A stretch of DNA of 64,000 nucleotides from Neofusicoccum parvum (lineage: Eukaryota; Ascomycota; Dothideomycetes; Botryosphaeriales; Botryosphaeriaceae). Position numbers and translations under genes: made by a program. The DNA is taken from the NCBI GenBank assembly GCA_020912385.1, contig CP087211.1:2540704-2604703 (forward strand), written 5' to 3'. Numbering within the stretch: position 1 is the first letter of the stretch; the number at the start of each line of letters is the position of its first letter. Below, piece after piece: positions 51,774 to 62,218 of the stretch. The notes below the pieces were generated by a model. The model had not been told where the DNA came from. It saw only the letters and a program-made list of their open reading frames with translations, and ran no database searches.

Positions 51774-53100
51774 AAGGGGCTTCTCCTATAAGGCCTTGTT
51801 GATATCCGCGAGGCTGGCTGTAAAGATCTGATATCCTTTCTTTTTTCCAAGCCTCATAAGGTGGCAAAAGGCAGCAGCTCCAATTAGCTTGCCTTGAGAC
51901 TTAGGGAGATCAGTGTCTTGCTTTACAGTCAATCCAGTATCCTTGAAGGTGATGGTTCGTTCGCTCTAGTCAAGTACTGCTTTTTCTTGCACCATCCAGG
52001 GGCTCCCTAGCATAAGATCGCATCCAGAGAGTTTTGAGACGATATAGAAGAACATACGCTTTTGATGATGACCCCTAATGTCGACTTCAGCCTAGGCAAC
52101 TTCATTGATCTTCCACCCAGTTGGTGTCAGTCCATCCAGTGTCCTTGGTGAGATTTTAATACGCGGGAGGTTACAGCGTTCAGCGAATTTATAGCTCATT
52201 ACAGCGTAGAATTCACAACTAGTATCAGCAAGAGCTTTTCCAAAAGTCTCTTTATTGATCATAACTGAAGTGAGAAGTGAATCCTGTTCCAATTTAGGTT
52301 GCTGTTTACGCTATTCATCCTGTGCTTCCTGCTTTTCCTCCACTATTAGCTCCTGCCTGCGATTTCCAACAGGAGCTTTCAGTTTTCCGACTGCTGGGAG
52401 GAGGTCTTATTATCCTCTATGTCTTCCAGTTGCGGTCCCACGTGTCCCTCCTGCTGAGCAGGCCTTGCAAAGCGTGTAGGTCTCCTTGGTGGTAGCCAGG
52501 GGCATTGGGCAATTAGATGCGTTGAGTCGCCGCAGCGTAGGCAACGGTATTCCTCCTTTCGTTTCTACATCTCTTGATCATTCACCCACTTGACACGGCG
52601 CCCTTGGGCTGCCTTAGCTGGCCCAGTAGGTTCCCAGTCCATGTTGTCGTGTTGGGGCGTCGTTGTTTTTGGCTGCTTGGACCCTGGCTGCCTGCTAGTG
52701 GACCCTGCCGAGCCAACCTTATTCTGACCACGCCACCACCCTTCCTACCAGCCCTGTTGGGCTTTCTTGCCATTATTACGCACATGAAATGCCTCCAGTT
52801 GATCACTAACGCGTTTCAGCTCAGTGCAGTAGTCCTCAAAGGACTGGCTTGTACTTCCAAGGCCAATCATGCTGTGCTGAAGCTCTTGACTGAGTCCTGC
52901 TTCTAAGTAAGCTTTCAGGATCTCATCTGGCCAGTGGGTGCCTCCTGCCTCCAGTACCAGTTTGCGAAACTCGGTAAAGTGTTCCATGAAAGGCTTGTTG
53001 GTTTGGCGTAGCTTGTGCAGCTTGCGCTGGGCCTTTTCTTGTACATGGGGGTCGCCAAATGATAGGCGTAGTTGGTCCAGTAGGCACTGAGCAGTCATAT
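51774..53100 (-). pseudogene. Element D gag and protease relics
   Basis: Gag C-part 53098-52745 contains LRLSFGDPHVQEKAQRKLHK, PFMEHFTEFRKLVLEAGG and YLEAGLSQELQHSM, typical retrotransposon gag. A knuckle remnant (CLRCGDSTHLI on the minus strand) lies near 52530. Protease remnant 52292-52092: KALADTSCEFYAVMS, where DTS replaces DTG. Stops and shifts throughout. Confidence 0.65.
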
Positions 53101-54336
53101 TACTATCTGTGGGATTGGTTGTATTATACGGTTCTTCGTATAGGACATTGCTTTATAGATAGATTAAGGGTCGGTTCTCTTAAGAAAAGAGTTCCAGTGC
53201 TCTTATTTAGCCCGTTTAACGTGGGAAAAGTAGGTATTCCGGGCGGTTAGGTATTCGTATATAGTACTAGGGTTACTAGTATTTTTTACGCGTGCCTTTC
53301 GTTGTATTTCCTTTCTCTTTTCTAGAAGTTCATCGGACCACCACGGTTTAGCCCTTACGCTAGGCTTTACGCGTGGGATAGTAACCTCGGCAGCCTTAGT
53401 AATAGCTTAAGTTAAGCTACTACCTAGATTATCGAGTTCAGGGATAGCTAAAAGCTCCCCTTTTACTATTTTCTTTGAGATAATAGAAGGATCCTCTAGG
53501 TGATCTAGCTGGGGGAGGCTGTTTACTAGGGATTCTTCTATTTCTTGCTTAAATATCTCTTGGAATTTAATCCAGTCTGCTTTATTCGTGTTGAATTTAG
53601 CATTTAGATTGGCCGGGGGAGGTCTAGTTCTCTTTGGGGCTACTATAGTAAATAGAATAGGCTTGTAATCGGACCTAATATCTAATATCGTTTGCCAGCC
53701 TTTTATCTTATTTACTAGGTCCCGGGTTATTAGGGTAAGGTCTATGACCGTTTCTCTATCTATATGCGCCCTAAAGAAGGTTCCTTCTCCGGGTTTATTT
53801 AGAAGAGTAAGGTTATTATCCTCTATCCATTTAACTAGGGTAGTAGCCCCGCTAGAGGTTTAGGAAAGCGGGTCCCACTACGGGTGGTGTTGGTTAAAGT
53901 CTCCTAAATAAATAGAGGATAATCTAGCTTCGTGGTAGCCTAGAATTCTCTCTAAGGTATAGAGGGGACTTTCTTCTAGTTGATCTTTTTGGTTATATAG
54001 ATTAAACACTCGGAATTGGCTTGCGTAGTGTCTTATATCTAGTACCATTAAATCAGGGCTAGGAAAGAGATTAGGCCGGAAATTAACCTCTATTTCTTGG
54101 AGAAAACGGGAGACATAGGCTAACATACGCGGCCTAGAGCCGTGAGGAAAAACCGGTAGAATTTAGACGAACGATGGATGGGAAATAGACCTTATTTTAG
54201 ACGGGTTATTAGAGTTAGCTAGCCATGGTTCTTGGATAAGTATTAGGCTAATATTATGCTCTATTACGTATTGTAGGAGGCCCTTAGTAGCGGCCTGGTT
54301 CCTATTTAAATTGGCTTGCAGTACCCGTAAATCCAT
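53101..54336 (-). pseudogene. LINE-E ORF2 endonuclease domain
   Basis: ATG 54336: MDLRVLQANLNRNQAATKGL, ISLILIQEPWLANS (catalytic Glu), SSIYLGDFNQHHP (GDFN), TVIDLTLITRDL, IRSDYKPILF (the SDH motif reads SDY, His to Tyr), then AKPWWSDELLEKRK. Stops are mostly TAG, with one frame change near the end. Confidence 0.7.
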
Positions 54337-54770
54337 TAGATTTATTTAGTTTGAGGTCTAGCTGGGCAGGACTTATCTATAGCCTTATGCATTTCCTTAC
54401 AGTTAATGCAAAGGAGTACTGTATAGCTATAGATTTTCCCCTTTTTCTAGTATTTATCTAGACAGGTATGTGTAGACGTATGGTGGTTTTTTATATATAG
54501 TACGTAGATTAGGTTCTGCTTATACTGGCTATCTAGATGCCCAAACCCGTAGCAGTTTAAATATTAAGTAGAGCGTGGGATTGAGTGGAGTTTCTTAACC
54601 TTACAGCTAACCCTAGCTATATATAGCCGGTGACTAATAGCTTATTCTTGCTGTTTCTTAGACTTAAAGGCTACTATAGCGGATACTATACGTTGTTCAG
54701 CCCTTCTTGTCTCGTTCGTAAGCCAGTAGGGCTCGCCAATAACTTCTAGGCCTTTATTAAAGGCCTAACC
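53101..54770 (-). mobile_element. Truncated LINE (element E): ORF1 end and endonuclease
   Basis: Minus strand. The ORF1 C-part (54720-54340) has degraded knuckles (CYGFGHLDSQ ... NHHTSTHTC), then the ORF2 endonuclease; it breaks off before the RT at about 53101, where element D begins. T-rich, TAG-rich sequence indicates heavy RIP. Confidence 0.7.
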
Positions 54771-54779
54771 GAAAGACGC

Positions 54780-54873
54780 AAATCCAGCGCGACCGCGCTG
54801 GATTTAGATTGTGTGGGAAAGAATCGTCGGGTGGGCTGGACGCGCACCGCACTGGATTTACCGCACTGGATTT
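54780..54873. repeat. Hairpin and tandem 14-mers upstream of the helicase gene
   Basis: AAATCCAGCGC (54780-54790) and GCGCTGGATTT (54795-54805) form a perfect inverted repeat with a 4-nt loop. ACCGCACTGGATTT is repeated exactly in tandem at 54846-54859 and 54860-54873. All four carry the core TCCAGYGC or its complement. Confidence 0.8.
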
Positions 54874-55003
54874 GGAGCGAGGTGCTCGGATCGAGTCTAC
54901 ACTCGGTCAGATTTCCAAGCGTGGCTCTGCGACCACTTTTTATATGAGCCACCTTAAAATCCGACCGCTGCGTCGTGAGAAAACCAGCCACTTGGGGTAA
55001 GAG

Positions 55004-55042
55004 TAGGGTTAGGGTTGAGGTTTTTTGATGGGGTAAGGGTGA
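55004..55042 (+). repeat. Short interstitial telomere-like tract
   Basis: TAGGGTTAGGGTTGAGG at 55004-55020, then a T run and GGGGTAAGGGTGAT to 55042. The same GGGTGAT followed by (GGC/GCAG)n sequence borders the second unit at 61857. Confidence 0.7.
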
Positions 55043-55174
55043 TCCGTGCGGCGGCGGCGGCAGCAGCGGCGGTAGCAGTAGTAGTAGCAGCAGCATTTAC
55101 GAGCTTTCTCACACCAGCATCATTCTCTCTAGCAACTTTCAGTATTAGCAAGACAATACTAGCTAGCGCACCAA

Positions 55175-55445
55175 ATGGCGACAGCGTACTTTTATCACCA
55201 GGCGGAATACCGGCTCGCGATCTGCAGGGAGTGCCGGCACGCCGTCTGGCCGGACCAGGTGGAAGGCCATCTGCGGGGGAAACACCACCGGATGGGCCGG
55301 AAGCAGGCGGAGCTGGTCGGTGGTGAGGTTAGAAGCTGGCATGGCTTGATTGCATTCTCGAGCGAGCTGGAAGTGCCAGCCCGGGTGCAACGGCCCGTCA
55401 CAGAGCTGCCACTGTTCAAGGACGGGCTGCTGTGCCAGAAGGACC

Positions 55446-55491
<46 letters not shown>

Positions 55492-58400
55492 CAGTAATAG
55501 TAGCAGCTGCCAGTACGTCTGCAGGAATGAAAGGATGATGAAAGAGCACTGGCGCACCGAGCACGGATGGTCGATTGGAGGAGGCAAAGGCCGGCAGAGC
55601 AGGATGGTGGAAGAGGGGTTGAATAAGAGGTTCCAAGAGGCGGTAAAGCAGGTCTACTGCCAGCGCTTCTTCCCCACCTTCCACGGCTCGCAGTACTTTG
55701 AAGTGTGCCAGCCAGAGGAGCAAGCGCAGCAGGAGGACCAGGCGCAGCCCGCCCAGGAGGGAGGGGAGAGAGGGGAGGGAGGAGGGGAGCAGCTGTGGCA
55801 GCAGGCGTGGAACAAGGCGAACCAGAACTGGGAGGAGCTGGAGAAGCGGGCCCGGGCCACCATCGAGGAAGGAGAGAAGGACGAGGTCAGCCCGTGGCTG
55901 GACAGGACGCAGTGGCTGCCGTATCTGGCGCGGCTGGACCGCGACGATCTGCTAGCGTCGGTTGAGGAGCCCAACGCCAACCCGGACAGGCCAGAGGAGG
56001 AGGAGGAGCCGGCGGCAGCGGCCATCTGGAAAGCCATGGACGAGGTTGCGCGCATCGGCCAGCAGGCGGTGACCCAGCAGGTCGGCATATTCATCCGCAT
56101 GGAGCTGATGAGGACGGAGAAGCACCAGAACCGGTACCACCCGCTGCAGCCGTACATGGAGGAAAACGCGGTCGCGGACAGGTCGAGGGCGTGGAAGCAG
56201 GTGCTGATGTTCTTCGTCAGGACGCAGCAGGAGCATGACTGGAGAAGCCCAGAGTACAGGTTCACCCGCAGGCAGTCCAGGGCATTCACCAGGCTGATGG
56301 AGGAGGCAGAGCAAGCTGTAAAGAAGCAAGAAGAAGGGAAAGGGGGAGGAAGAGATAAAGAAGAAAGCGAGGAAGAAGAGGGAGGAAGAAGTGATGGTGA
56401 TGATGATGATGATAATGAAGAAGAAGAAGGAGCTGGTTTAGAAGAGCAGCAGCAGCAGCAGCTGCCACCAAAGCTGTCCGGGATCCAGAAGGCGTGCTTG
56501 GACTTTTGCATTGAACTGCTGAACCAGAGGATCACGCAGCGCGAGTACGACAGCGCTCTGGTCTGCGCTCTGGCGGTGCAGGGGGTCACGCCCACCGGCT
56601 GGAGGGAGCCGGGTCTGTACACGGCGATTCTGTCGGCCATCATCAAGGTGGGGCGCTTCATGGTGGTGCAGAAGGCGCTGGAGATGGCGGGTCCAGCAGC
56701 AGCAGCAGCAGCAGCAGCAGAAGGGGAGGAGGATGGTAGGGAGGAGTTTAGCAGTGGGGGCAGCGCATGGGACTTTGAGAAGGAGGAGGAGGAGGAGGAG
56801 GAGGAGGAGGAGGAGGAGGAGGAGGAGGACGGCGCTGGCGGTTATGGTGGAGGCGATGCTGGCGGCAGCAGCAGTAGCAGCAGCAGTAGCAGCCAGGGCG
56901 GCAGGAGCAGCAGCAGCCAGGGCGGCAGGAGCAGCGCCGGCCAGGGCAGCGCCGGCCAGGGCAGCGCCGGCCAGAGCAGCAGTGGCCAGGACAGCAGCAG
57001 GAACAGCGGCCAGGGCAGCGCCAGGGACAGCAGTGGGCGCAGCGGGCGCAGCCAGGGCGGCAGGAGCAGTAGCAGCCAGGGCAGCGCCGGCCAGAGCAGC
57101 AGTGGCCAGGACAGCAGTGGCCAGGATAGCGCCAGCAGCAGGACCAGCAGCGGCCAGGGCAGCAGCAGGAACAGCGGCCAGGGCAGCGCCAGGGACAGCA
57201 GTGGGCGCAGCCAGCGCAGCCAGCGCAGCCAGCGCAGCCAGCGCAGCCAGCGCAGCCAGATGAAGATGAGCTGCTTAGAGCTGGTGACCAAGATGATGGA
57301 CAGCTTCATGATCCGAGGCAGCCACAGTCCCATGCAGTGGATACTGGATCTGCGCACTTACGGGATGAAGATCCACTACAACACCACCACCAAGGGCCAT
57401 GTGGGATGGAATGGGCGGGAGCAGCTGCTGTACCAGGGCATCCAGTTCACCATGGCCAAGTTCAGGGGCATGGTGCACGGCTTGCTGAACGACACTCGCC
57501 AGCTGCTGCTCCAGGAGCTGCTGTTTGGCGGCTACAGCAGCCACAAGAAAGAGCATAGGGAAATGGACGTGCCAGCAGTGCCGTGGCATTCCATCAGGGA
57601 CAACCCAGCTGAGGAGCGCAGAGGGTGGAGCTTTCTGCAGGACCAGCGCACCAGGCTGCCAGCAGACGGGAACACTTGGTTGTTCAACAGGATCATGGGA
57701 ATCACTGCTGCGAGGAAGAGGTTCACCAGGGAAAACGCGAGCTCAGGTATCAGCAGGCAGGCGGTAGATGCATATGCAGCGCAGGTGGCCGAGTTTAGGG
57801 AGAAGCTGCTACTGCTGATGCACATTACCGGTGGACAGCCGGCAAGAGGGCCGGAGATTCTCAGCATCAGGCATAGCAATACGGCCAAGGGAGGGCACCG
57901 CAACATCTTCGTGGAGGATGGGCTGGTTGTGTTCGTCACGCGCTACCACAAGGGCTACGCCATGTCCGGGGATGTCAAGGTGATCCACAGGTATCTGCCC
58001 AGGGAGGTGGGCGAGCTGGTGGTGTGGTATCTATGGCTAGTCTTGCCATTCCACCAGCGCATGCTGGCAGCAGTACGTGGGAGCGAGCAGATCTCAGCCC
58101 ACATGTGGCCGGCGGAGGCGGGGGAGAAGAGGTGGACGACGGAGCGCATGAGGGAGGCGATGAAGAAGGAGAGCAGGATCGGCTTAGGCCAGGAGCTGAC
58201 GGTCAGGGCGTACAGGGACGTCGCTATCGGCATCAGCAGGCGGTTCATGCGCGGCTCCAGCGCGTTCAGGGTAGACGAGGAGGGGGGAGAGAATGGGAAT
58301 GAGCAGGAGCAGCAGCAGATGGAGGTGGGAGAAGACCGGGCAGCAGCAGCCATTGCAGACGCCCAGGCAGGACATACTTCCCACACTGCAGGCTTGATCT

Positions 58401-60865
58401 ACGCGCGTGGGATGATGGAGCAGGCAGGTGTGGTGGCGGAGAAGAGGCTGCTGTTCCGTGCTTCCAGTACCGACTGGCACCGCTTCTTGGGCTTCCAGTC
58501 GGCATTTAAAAGCCAGGAACCGGCTGCTTCCAGGAAGAGGAAGCGCTGCCCGTTTGAGGATGACGCTGACGAGGAGCGGCTGGACCGCTGGGCAAGGCTG
58601 AAGAGGGCCAACGTGAAGGAGCAGCTGCAAAGATTGATGGGAAAGGAAGCCGAGTTCCGCAGCATCCAGGAAGAGGCGGTGACCGCCATCCAGGCTGGAG
58701 TGAGCCCGGTGGTGGCAGTGATGCCGACTGGGGCTGGGAAAAGCATCTTGTTCATGCTGCCGGCTTGGACGGAGCCAGGAGGAACAACGGTGGTGGTGGT
58801 ACCGCTCATCGCGCTGCGAGCGGACATGAAAGAGCGCTGCAGCAAGCTGGGCATCAGCTGTGCAGAATGGGAGGCGAGGCGGCCACCAGACGCGGAGTCC
58901 ATCGTGCTGGTCACGCCAGAGGCAGCACTGAGCGACGAGTTCATGACGTTTTTGAACCGGCTCAGGGCGATGAGGCAGCTGGACAGGATCATCATCGACG
59001 AGTGCCACGTGGTGCTGAACGACCAGGTGGACTTCCGCAAGCAGCTGCAGCAGCTGGGGAAGCTCATGGCGGCAGAAACGCAGATGGTTCTGCTCACAGC
59101 GACGCTGCCACCCAGCAAAGAGGCGGAGCTGTGGCGCAGGATGGGCTGGACTGCGGCCGAGGTGGTGGTGTTCAGGGCGGTCACCACCCGCAGAAACATC
59201 AGCTACCAGGTGGTGGGGGTGGAGTTGGAGGTGGAGGTGGAGAATGGAGGAGGGAGAGGAGGGAGAGGAGGGAGAGGAGGGAGAGGAGGGAGAGGAGGGA
59301 GAGGAGGGGGAGGAGGGAGAGGGGGAGGATGGCGAGGAAGACAAGGAGGGAAGGAGGCGCAGAATAGGAAAATAGAAGAGATGGTGGAAGAGGAACTACA
59401 GGCAACGGTGGAAGGAAAGGTGGTCATCTACTGCAACACAGTGACCAGGGTGAAGAGCTTGGTGGACGCAGGGCTGTTCCAGTGCGAGGCATTTTACAGC
59501 AAGATGTCAGAAGCTAGGAAGAAGGAGGTGCTAGAGGACTTCAAGGCGGGAGTGGTGCGTGTAGTGGTGGCCACCAGCGCGCTGGGCATGGGGATTGACA
59601 TTCCAGGCATCAGGCTCATCATCCACACGGATGAGCCGCGGGATTTTCTGGACTACGCGCAGGAGAGCGGCAGGGCGGGAAGGGATGGACTGGCCAGCAG
59701 AGCAGTGATGGTTCAGGGGGGGGAGAAGAGCGATGACCGGCTGGTAAGGCAGTATCTGGATGGGGGACTGTGTAGGAGAACGGTGATGGACGAGTTTTTA
59801 GATGGTAGTTTTAGGCGGATAGAATGCAGGCAGGAGGAGGGGGAAGAAAAGTGTGATTTTTGTAGAAGGAGCAGGGAGTCTAGGCGAGAGATCACGGATG
59901 ATGATAATGATGATAATAATGAGGAGGAGGAGGTAGAGGAGGTAGATGAGGTGGAAGAGGTAGATGAGGTGGAAGAGGTAGACAGGGAGGTAGAGGAAGA
60001 ACAGAGGGTAGACCAGTACCAGCAGCGGCAGCAGGGGCAGCAGTGGAGGGAGCAGCAGCAAAGAGAGCAGCAGCAGAGGATGCGGCAGCAGGAAAATCAG
60101 CAGCAAAGAGAGCAGCAGCAGAGGATACGACAGCAGCAAAGAGAGAAGCAGCAGGAAAATCAGCGGGAAAGTCGGCAGGAAAGTCGGCAGGAAAGACAGC
60201 AGGAGGAAGAGCAGAGTGCGCAACAAAGAGAATTAGATAGGCAGGAGTTTCAAAGGCAGCAGCAGCAGCAGGTAGGAATAAGGGTAAGGCAGGCCAGGCA
60301 GACACAACAGGTGTATGCGGATGCAGAACTGCTTCAGAGAAAGCTGCAGAGGTGGAAGGGGGTGTGTTTGGTGTGCAAGGCAGCGGGCAGGGAAGACCAG
60401 CACAGTGTTAGCCACTGTCCAACAGAGCGGGGTAGGCAGGCGGATGGGGAGAGGCGCGAGATGCAGGGAAGAATCAGGTTTGAGAGGTACTCGGGCTGCT
60501 TTCGCTGCGGGGTACCACAGGCAATCTGCAACAGGTGGGAGAGTAATGGTAGGCAGGGGTGGCGGCAGGTTCATGGCAGCGAGTGCCAGTTCTTCGGGGT
60601 GATGATTGGTATATTATACGGGATCAAGCACGGGTATAAGACGGTGTGGAAGAGGTGGTTATTACGGCTAGGAGAGGAAGTAGTAGGAGCGGGAGTAGCG
60701 GCGGCGGCGGTAGAGGATAGAGATGAAGATAAAGATAGACTGCTAGGATATCTTAGACAGGTATGGAGGAAGGACGAGCTCGAGAGTAATAACTTGGCTC
60801 GGGAGTTTTTATGGCTGATAGGAAGGGTGGAGAGCTTAATAGAGGAGAGAGGAGTAGGGAGATAA
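55175..60865 (+). CDS. Telomere-linked OrsD / tyrosine-recombinase-like / RecQ-type helicase, 1896 aa
   Basis: A single intact exon. Order: OrsD zinc finger C17, C20, H32, H37; poly-Ser (about 92-110) and a second C2H2-like finger; acidic and poly-Glu (about 535-552) and Ser/Gln/Gly-rich repeats (about 562-695); a recombinase-like domain about 870-1100 with R891 (GQPARGPEI), K926 (YHKGY), R1011xxR1014, H1067 and Y1076; a SF2 helicase with Walker A TGAGKS (K1189), DECH (1275-1278), TATLPP and QESGRAGRDG (Q1496); an RGG block (about 1357-1393) between the RecA lobes; a long Gln/Arg/Glu coiled region; and a Cys-rich tail from CLVC (1731). The helicase part fits fungal TLH-type RecQ proteins, thought to act in telomere maintenance by recombination. 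The recombinase assignment is my inference from motif spacing. It is the telomere-proximal intact gene, flanked by telomere-like repeats. Confidence 0.88.
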
Positions 60866-61064
60866 TAAAGCTAATAGATAGATAGGGCTAGCTAGTAGGT
60901 AGAGCTAGTAAGATGGAACTAATAGAGGAGTAATAGTTGAAAAGAGTGGGAATAAACAAGAAAGATAGATTTTTAGGAATAATAATAACTGGATGTACTA
61001 TATGAGTAGAATTAAATGGAATTGAATACAGATATAAAGTGATATATAAAAGAGGTGAAAGATG
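60866..61064. other. 3' flank of the helicase gene, duplicated downstream
   Basis: TAG/ATA-rich sequence (GGGCTAGCTAGTAGGTAGAG, TAATAGTTGAAAA) that recurs with changes at 63125-63428. Part of the tandem subtelomeric unit. Confidence 0.6.
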
Positions 61065-61694
61065 GATTTAAAAGAACTAGAACTAGAATTAAAGCTAGGA
61101 CTAGAATTAAAACTAGAGTTGAAACTAGAGGTAGAACTAGAATTAAAACTTGAATTAAAACTAGAAGTAGAAGTAGAATTAGAAGAACTAGAAGAACTAG
61201 AAGAACTAGAAGAACTAGAAGAACTAGAAGAACTAGAAGAACTAGAAGAACTAGAAGAACTAGAAGAACTAGAAGAACTAGAAGAATTAAAAAAAACAAA
61301 AAAAAAAAAATAAAAAAAACTAGAAGGACTAGAAGAAGTAGAACTAGAATTAAAAGAACTAGAAGAACTAAAAGAATTAAAAAAGAATTAGAAGGACTAA
61401 AACTAAAACTAGAATTAGAAATTAAGACTAGAACTAGAGGTAGAACTAAAGGAACTAGAAGAACTAGAAGAATTAAAAAAGAAAAAAAAAAAAAAAAAAA
61501 AAAAAACTAGAAGGAACTAGAAGAAGTAGAACTAGAATTAGAAGAACTAGAACTAAAACTAGAATTAGAAACTAAGACTAGAACTAGAACTAGAACTAGA
61601 ACTAGAACTAGAACTAGAACTAGAACTAGAACTAGAGTTAAAACTAGAGGTAGAACTAAAACTAGAACTAAAAGAACTAGAAGAAGAATAATAG
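61065..61694 (+). repeat. Subtelomeric satellite of 9-bp and 6-bp units (first copy)
   Basis: GAACTAGAA repeated about eleven times (61191-61289) and ACTAGA repeated about ten times (61571-61635), with related variants and A runs (for example 61483-61506) between them. It can be translated as ELEELE, but I regard it as a non-coding satellite because frames and units vary. Confidence 0.85.
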
Positions 61695-61748
61695 ATTTAA
61701 AAGTAGAGAGTAATAATTTAATATAGGAGTTTTTAACAGTTAGTAAGA

Positions 61749-61860
61749 GTAGGGTGAGGGATAGTAATTTTAAGTAGGATGAGGGTTAGCAATTTTAAGT
61801 AGGGTAAGGGTTAGTAATTTTGAGTAGGGTGAGGGTTAGTAATTTTGAGTAGAGTGAGGG
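61749..61860 (+). repeat. Interstitial array of a 25-bp telomere-variant repeat
   Basis: About 4.5 units of 25 bp, each with TAGGGTGAGGGTTAG then TAATTTT (61749, 61774, 61799, 61824, 61849). The same repeat touches the terminal telomere at 63822-63874, so this array marks a former or duplicated chromosome end. Confidence 0.85.
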
Positions 61861-62186
61861 TGATGTATATAGTGGTAGTGGTGGTAGTGGCGGTGGCAGC
61901 AGTGGCGGCAGCAGCGGCAGCAGCAGTAGTAGTAGTAGCCAGGATAGTAGTAGGACTGGCAGCAGCTTAGGGCAACGATGGTAGTAGTAGCAGCTAGGAT
62001 AGCAGCAGGACTAGTAGTAGAGGAAGCACTAGCAGCAGTAATAGCAAAGGGAGTAGGAGAGGATGTAGCAGAGGGAGCAGCAGCAACTACAGTAGGAAAG
62101 GGAGTAGGAGAGGACGTAGTAGAGGGAGTAGCAGAGGGAGCAGTAGAGGGAGCACCAGTAGCAGTAGCAGCAGAGGGAGCACTACT

Positions 62187-62218
<32 letters not shown>

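Larger units (their letters stand above)
49172..53100 (-). mobile_element. Gypsy element D, truncated at both ends
   Basis: Minus-strand order: gag C-part (53098-52560), protease relic, RT/RNase H, integrase. The integrase is cut at 49172 by the LTR of element C; gag is cut near 53100 by a LINE. No LTR remains. It is a different lineage from B and C by sequence (RT active site YVDDILIFT). Confidence 0.8.
54771..55174 (+). promoter_or_regulatory. Upstream region of the telomeric helicase gene
   Basis: Contains a cluster of AAATCC-type words (54780-54873), telomere-like repeats (55004-55042) and a GC-rich (GGC/GCAG)n stretch (55050-55095) shortly before the ATG. No gene. It begins where LINE E stops, so it marks the inner border of the telomere-linked unit. 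Confidence 0.5.

Noticed and set aside
53101..53250. Short open frame on the plus strand at the LINE/element D junction
   Set aside because: The minus strand reads LINE sequence (AMSYTKN) up to the breakpoint, so the plus-strand frame is incidental.
56733..57263. Alternative-frame Ala/Arg-rich ORF inside the helicase gene
   Set aside because: A shadow of the Ser/Gln/Gly repeats in the main frame.
55654..60226. Long open frames antisense to the helicase gene (for example 55654-56661 and 58184-59344)
   Set aside because: They mirror the GC-rich, repeat-rich coding strand and show no domains; their codon patterns follow the sense gene.
61062..61313. 83-codon ELE-repeat open frame
   Set aside because: It is a product of the 9-bp satellite composition; unit changes break the frame and no start context or homology is visible.
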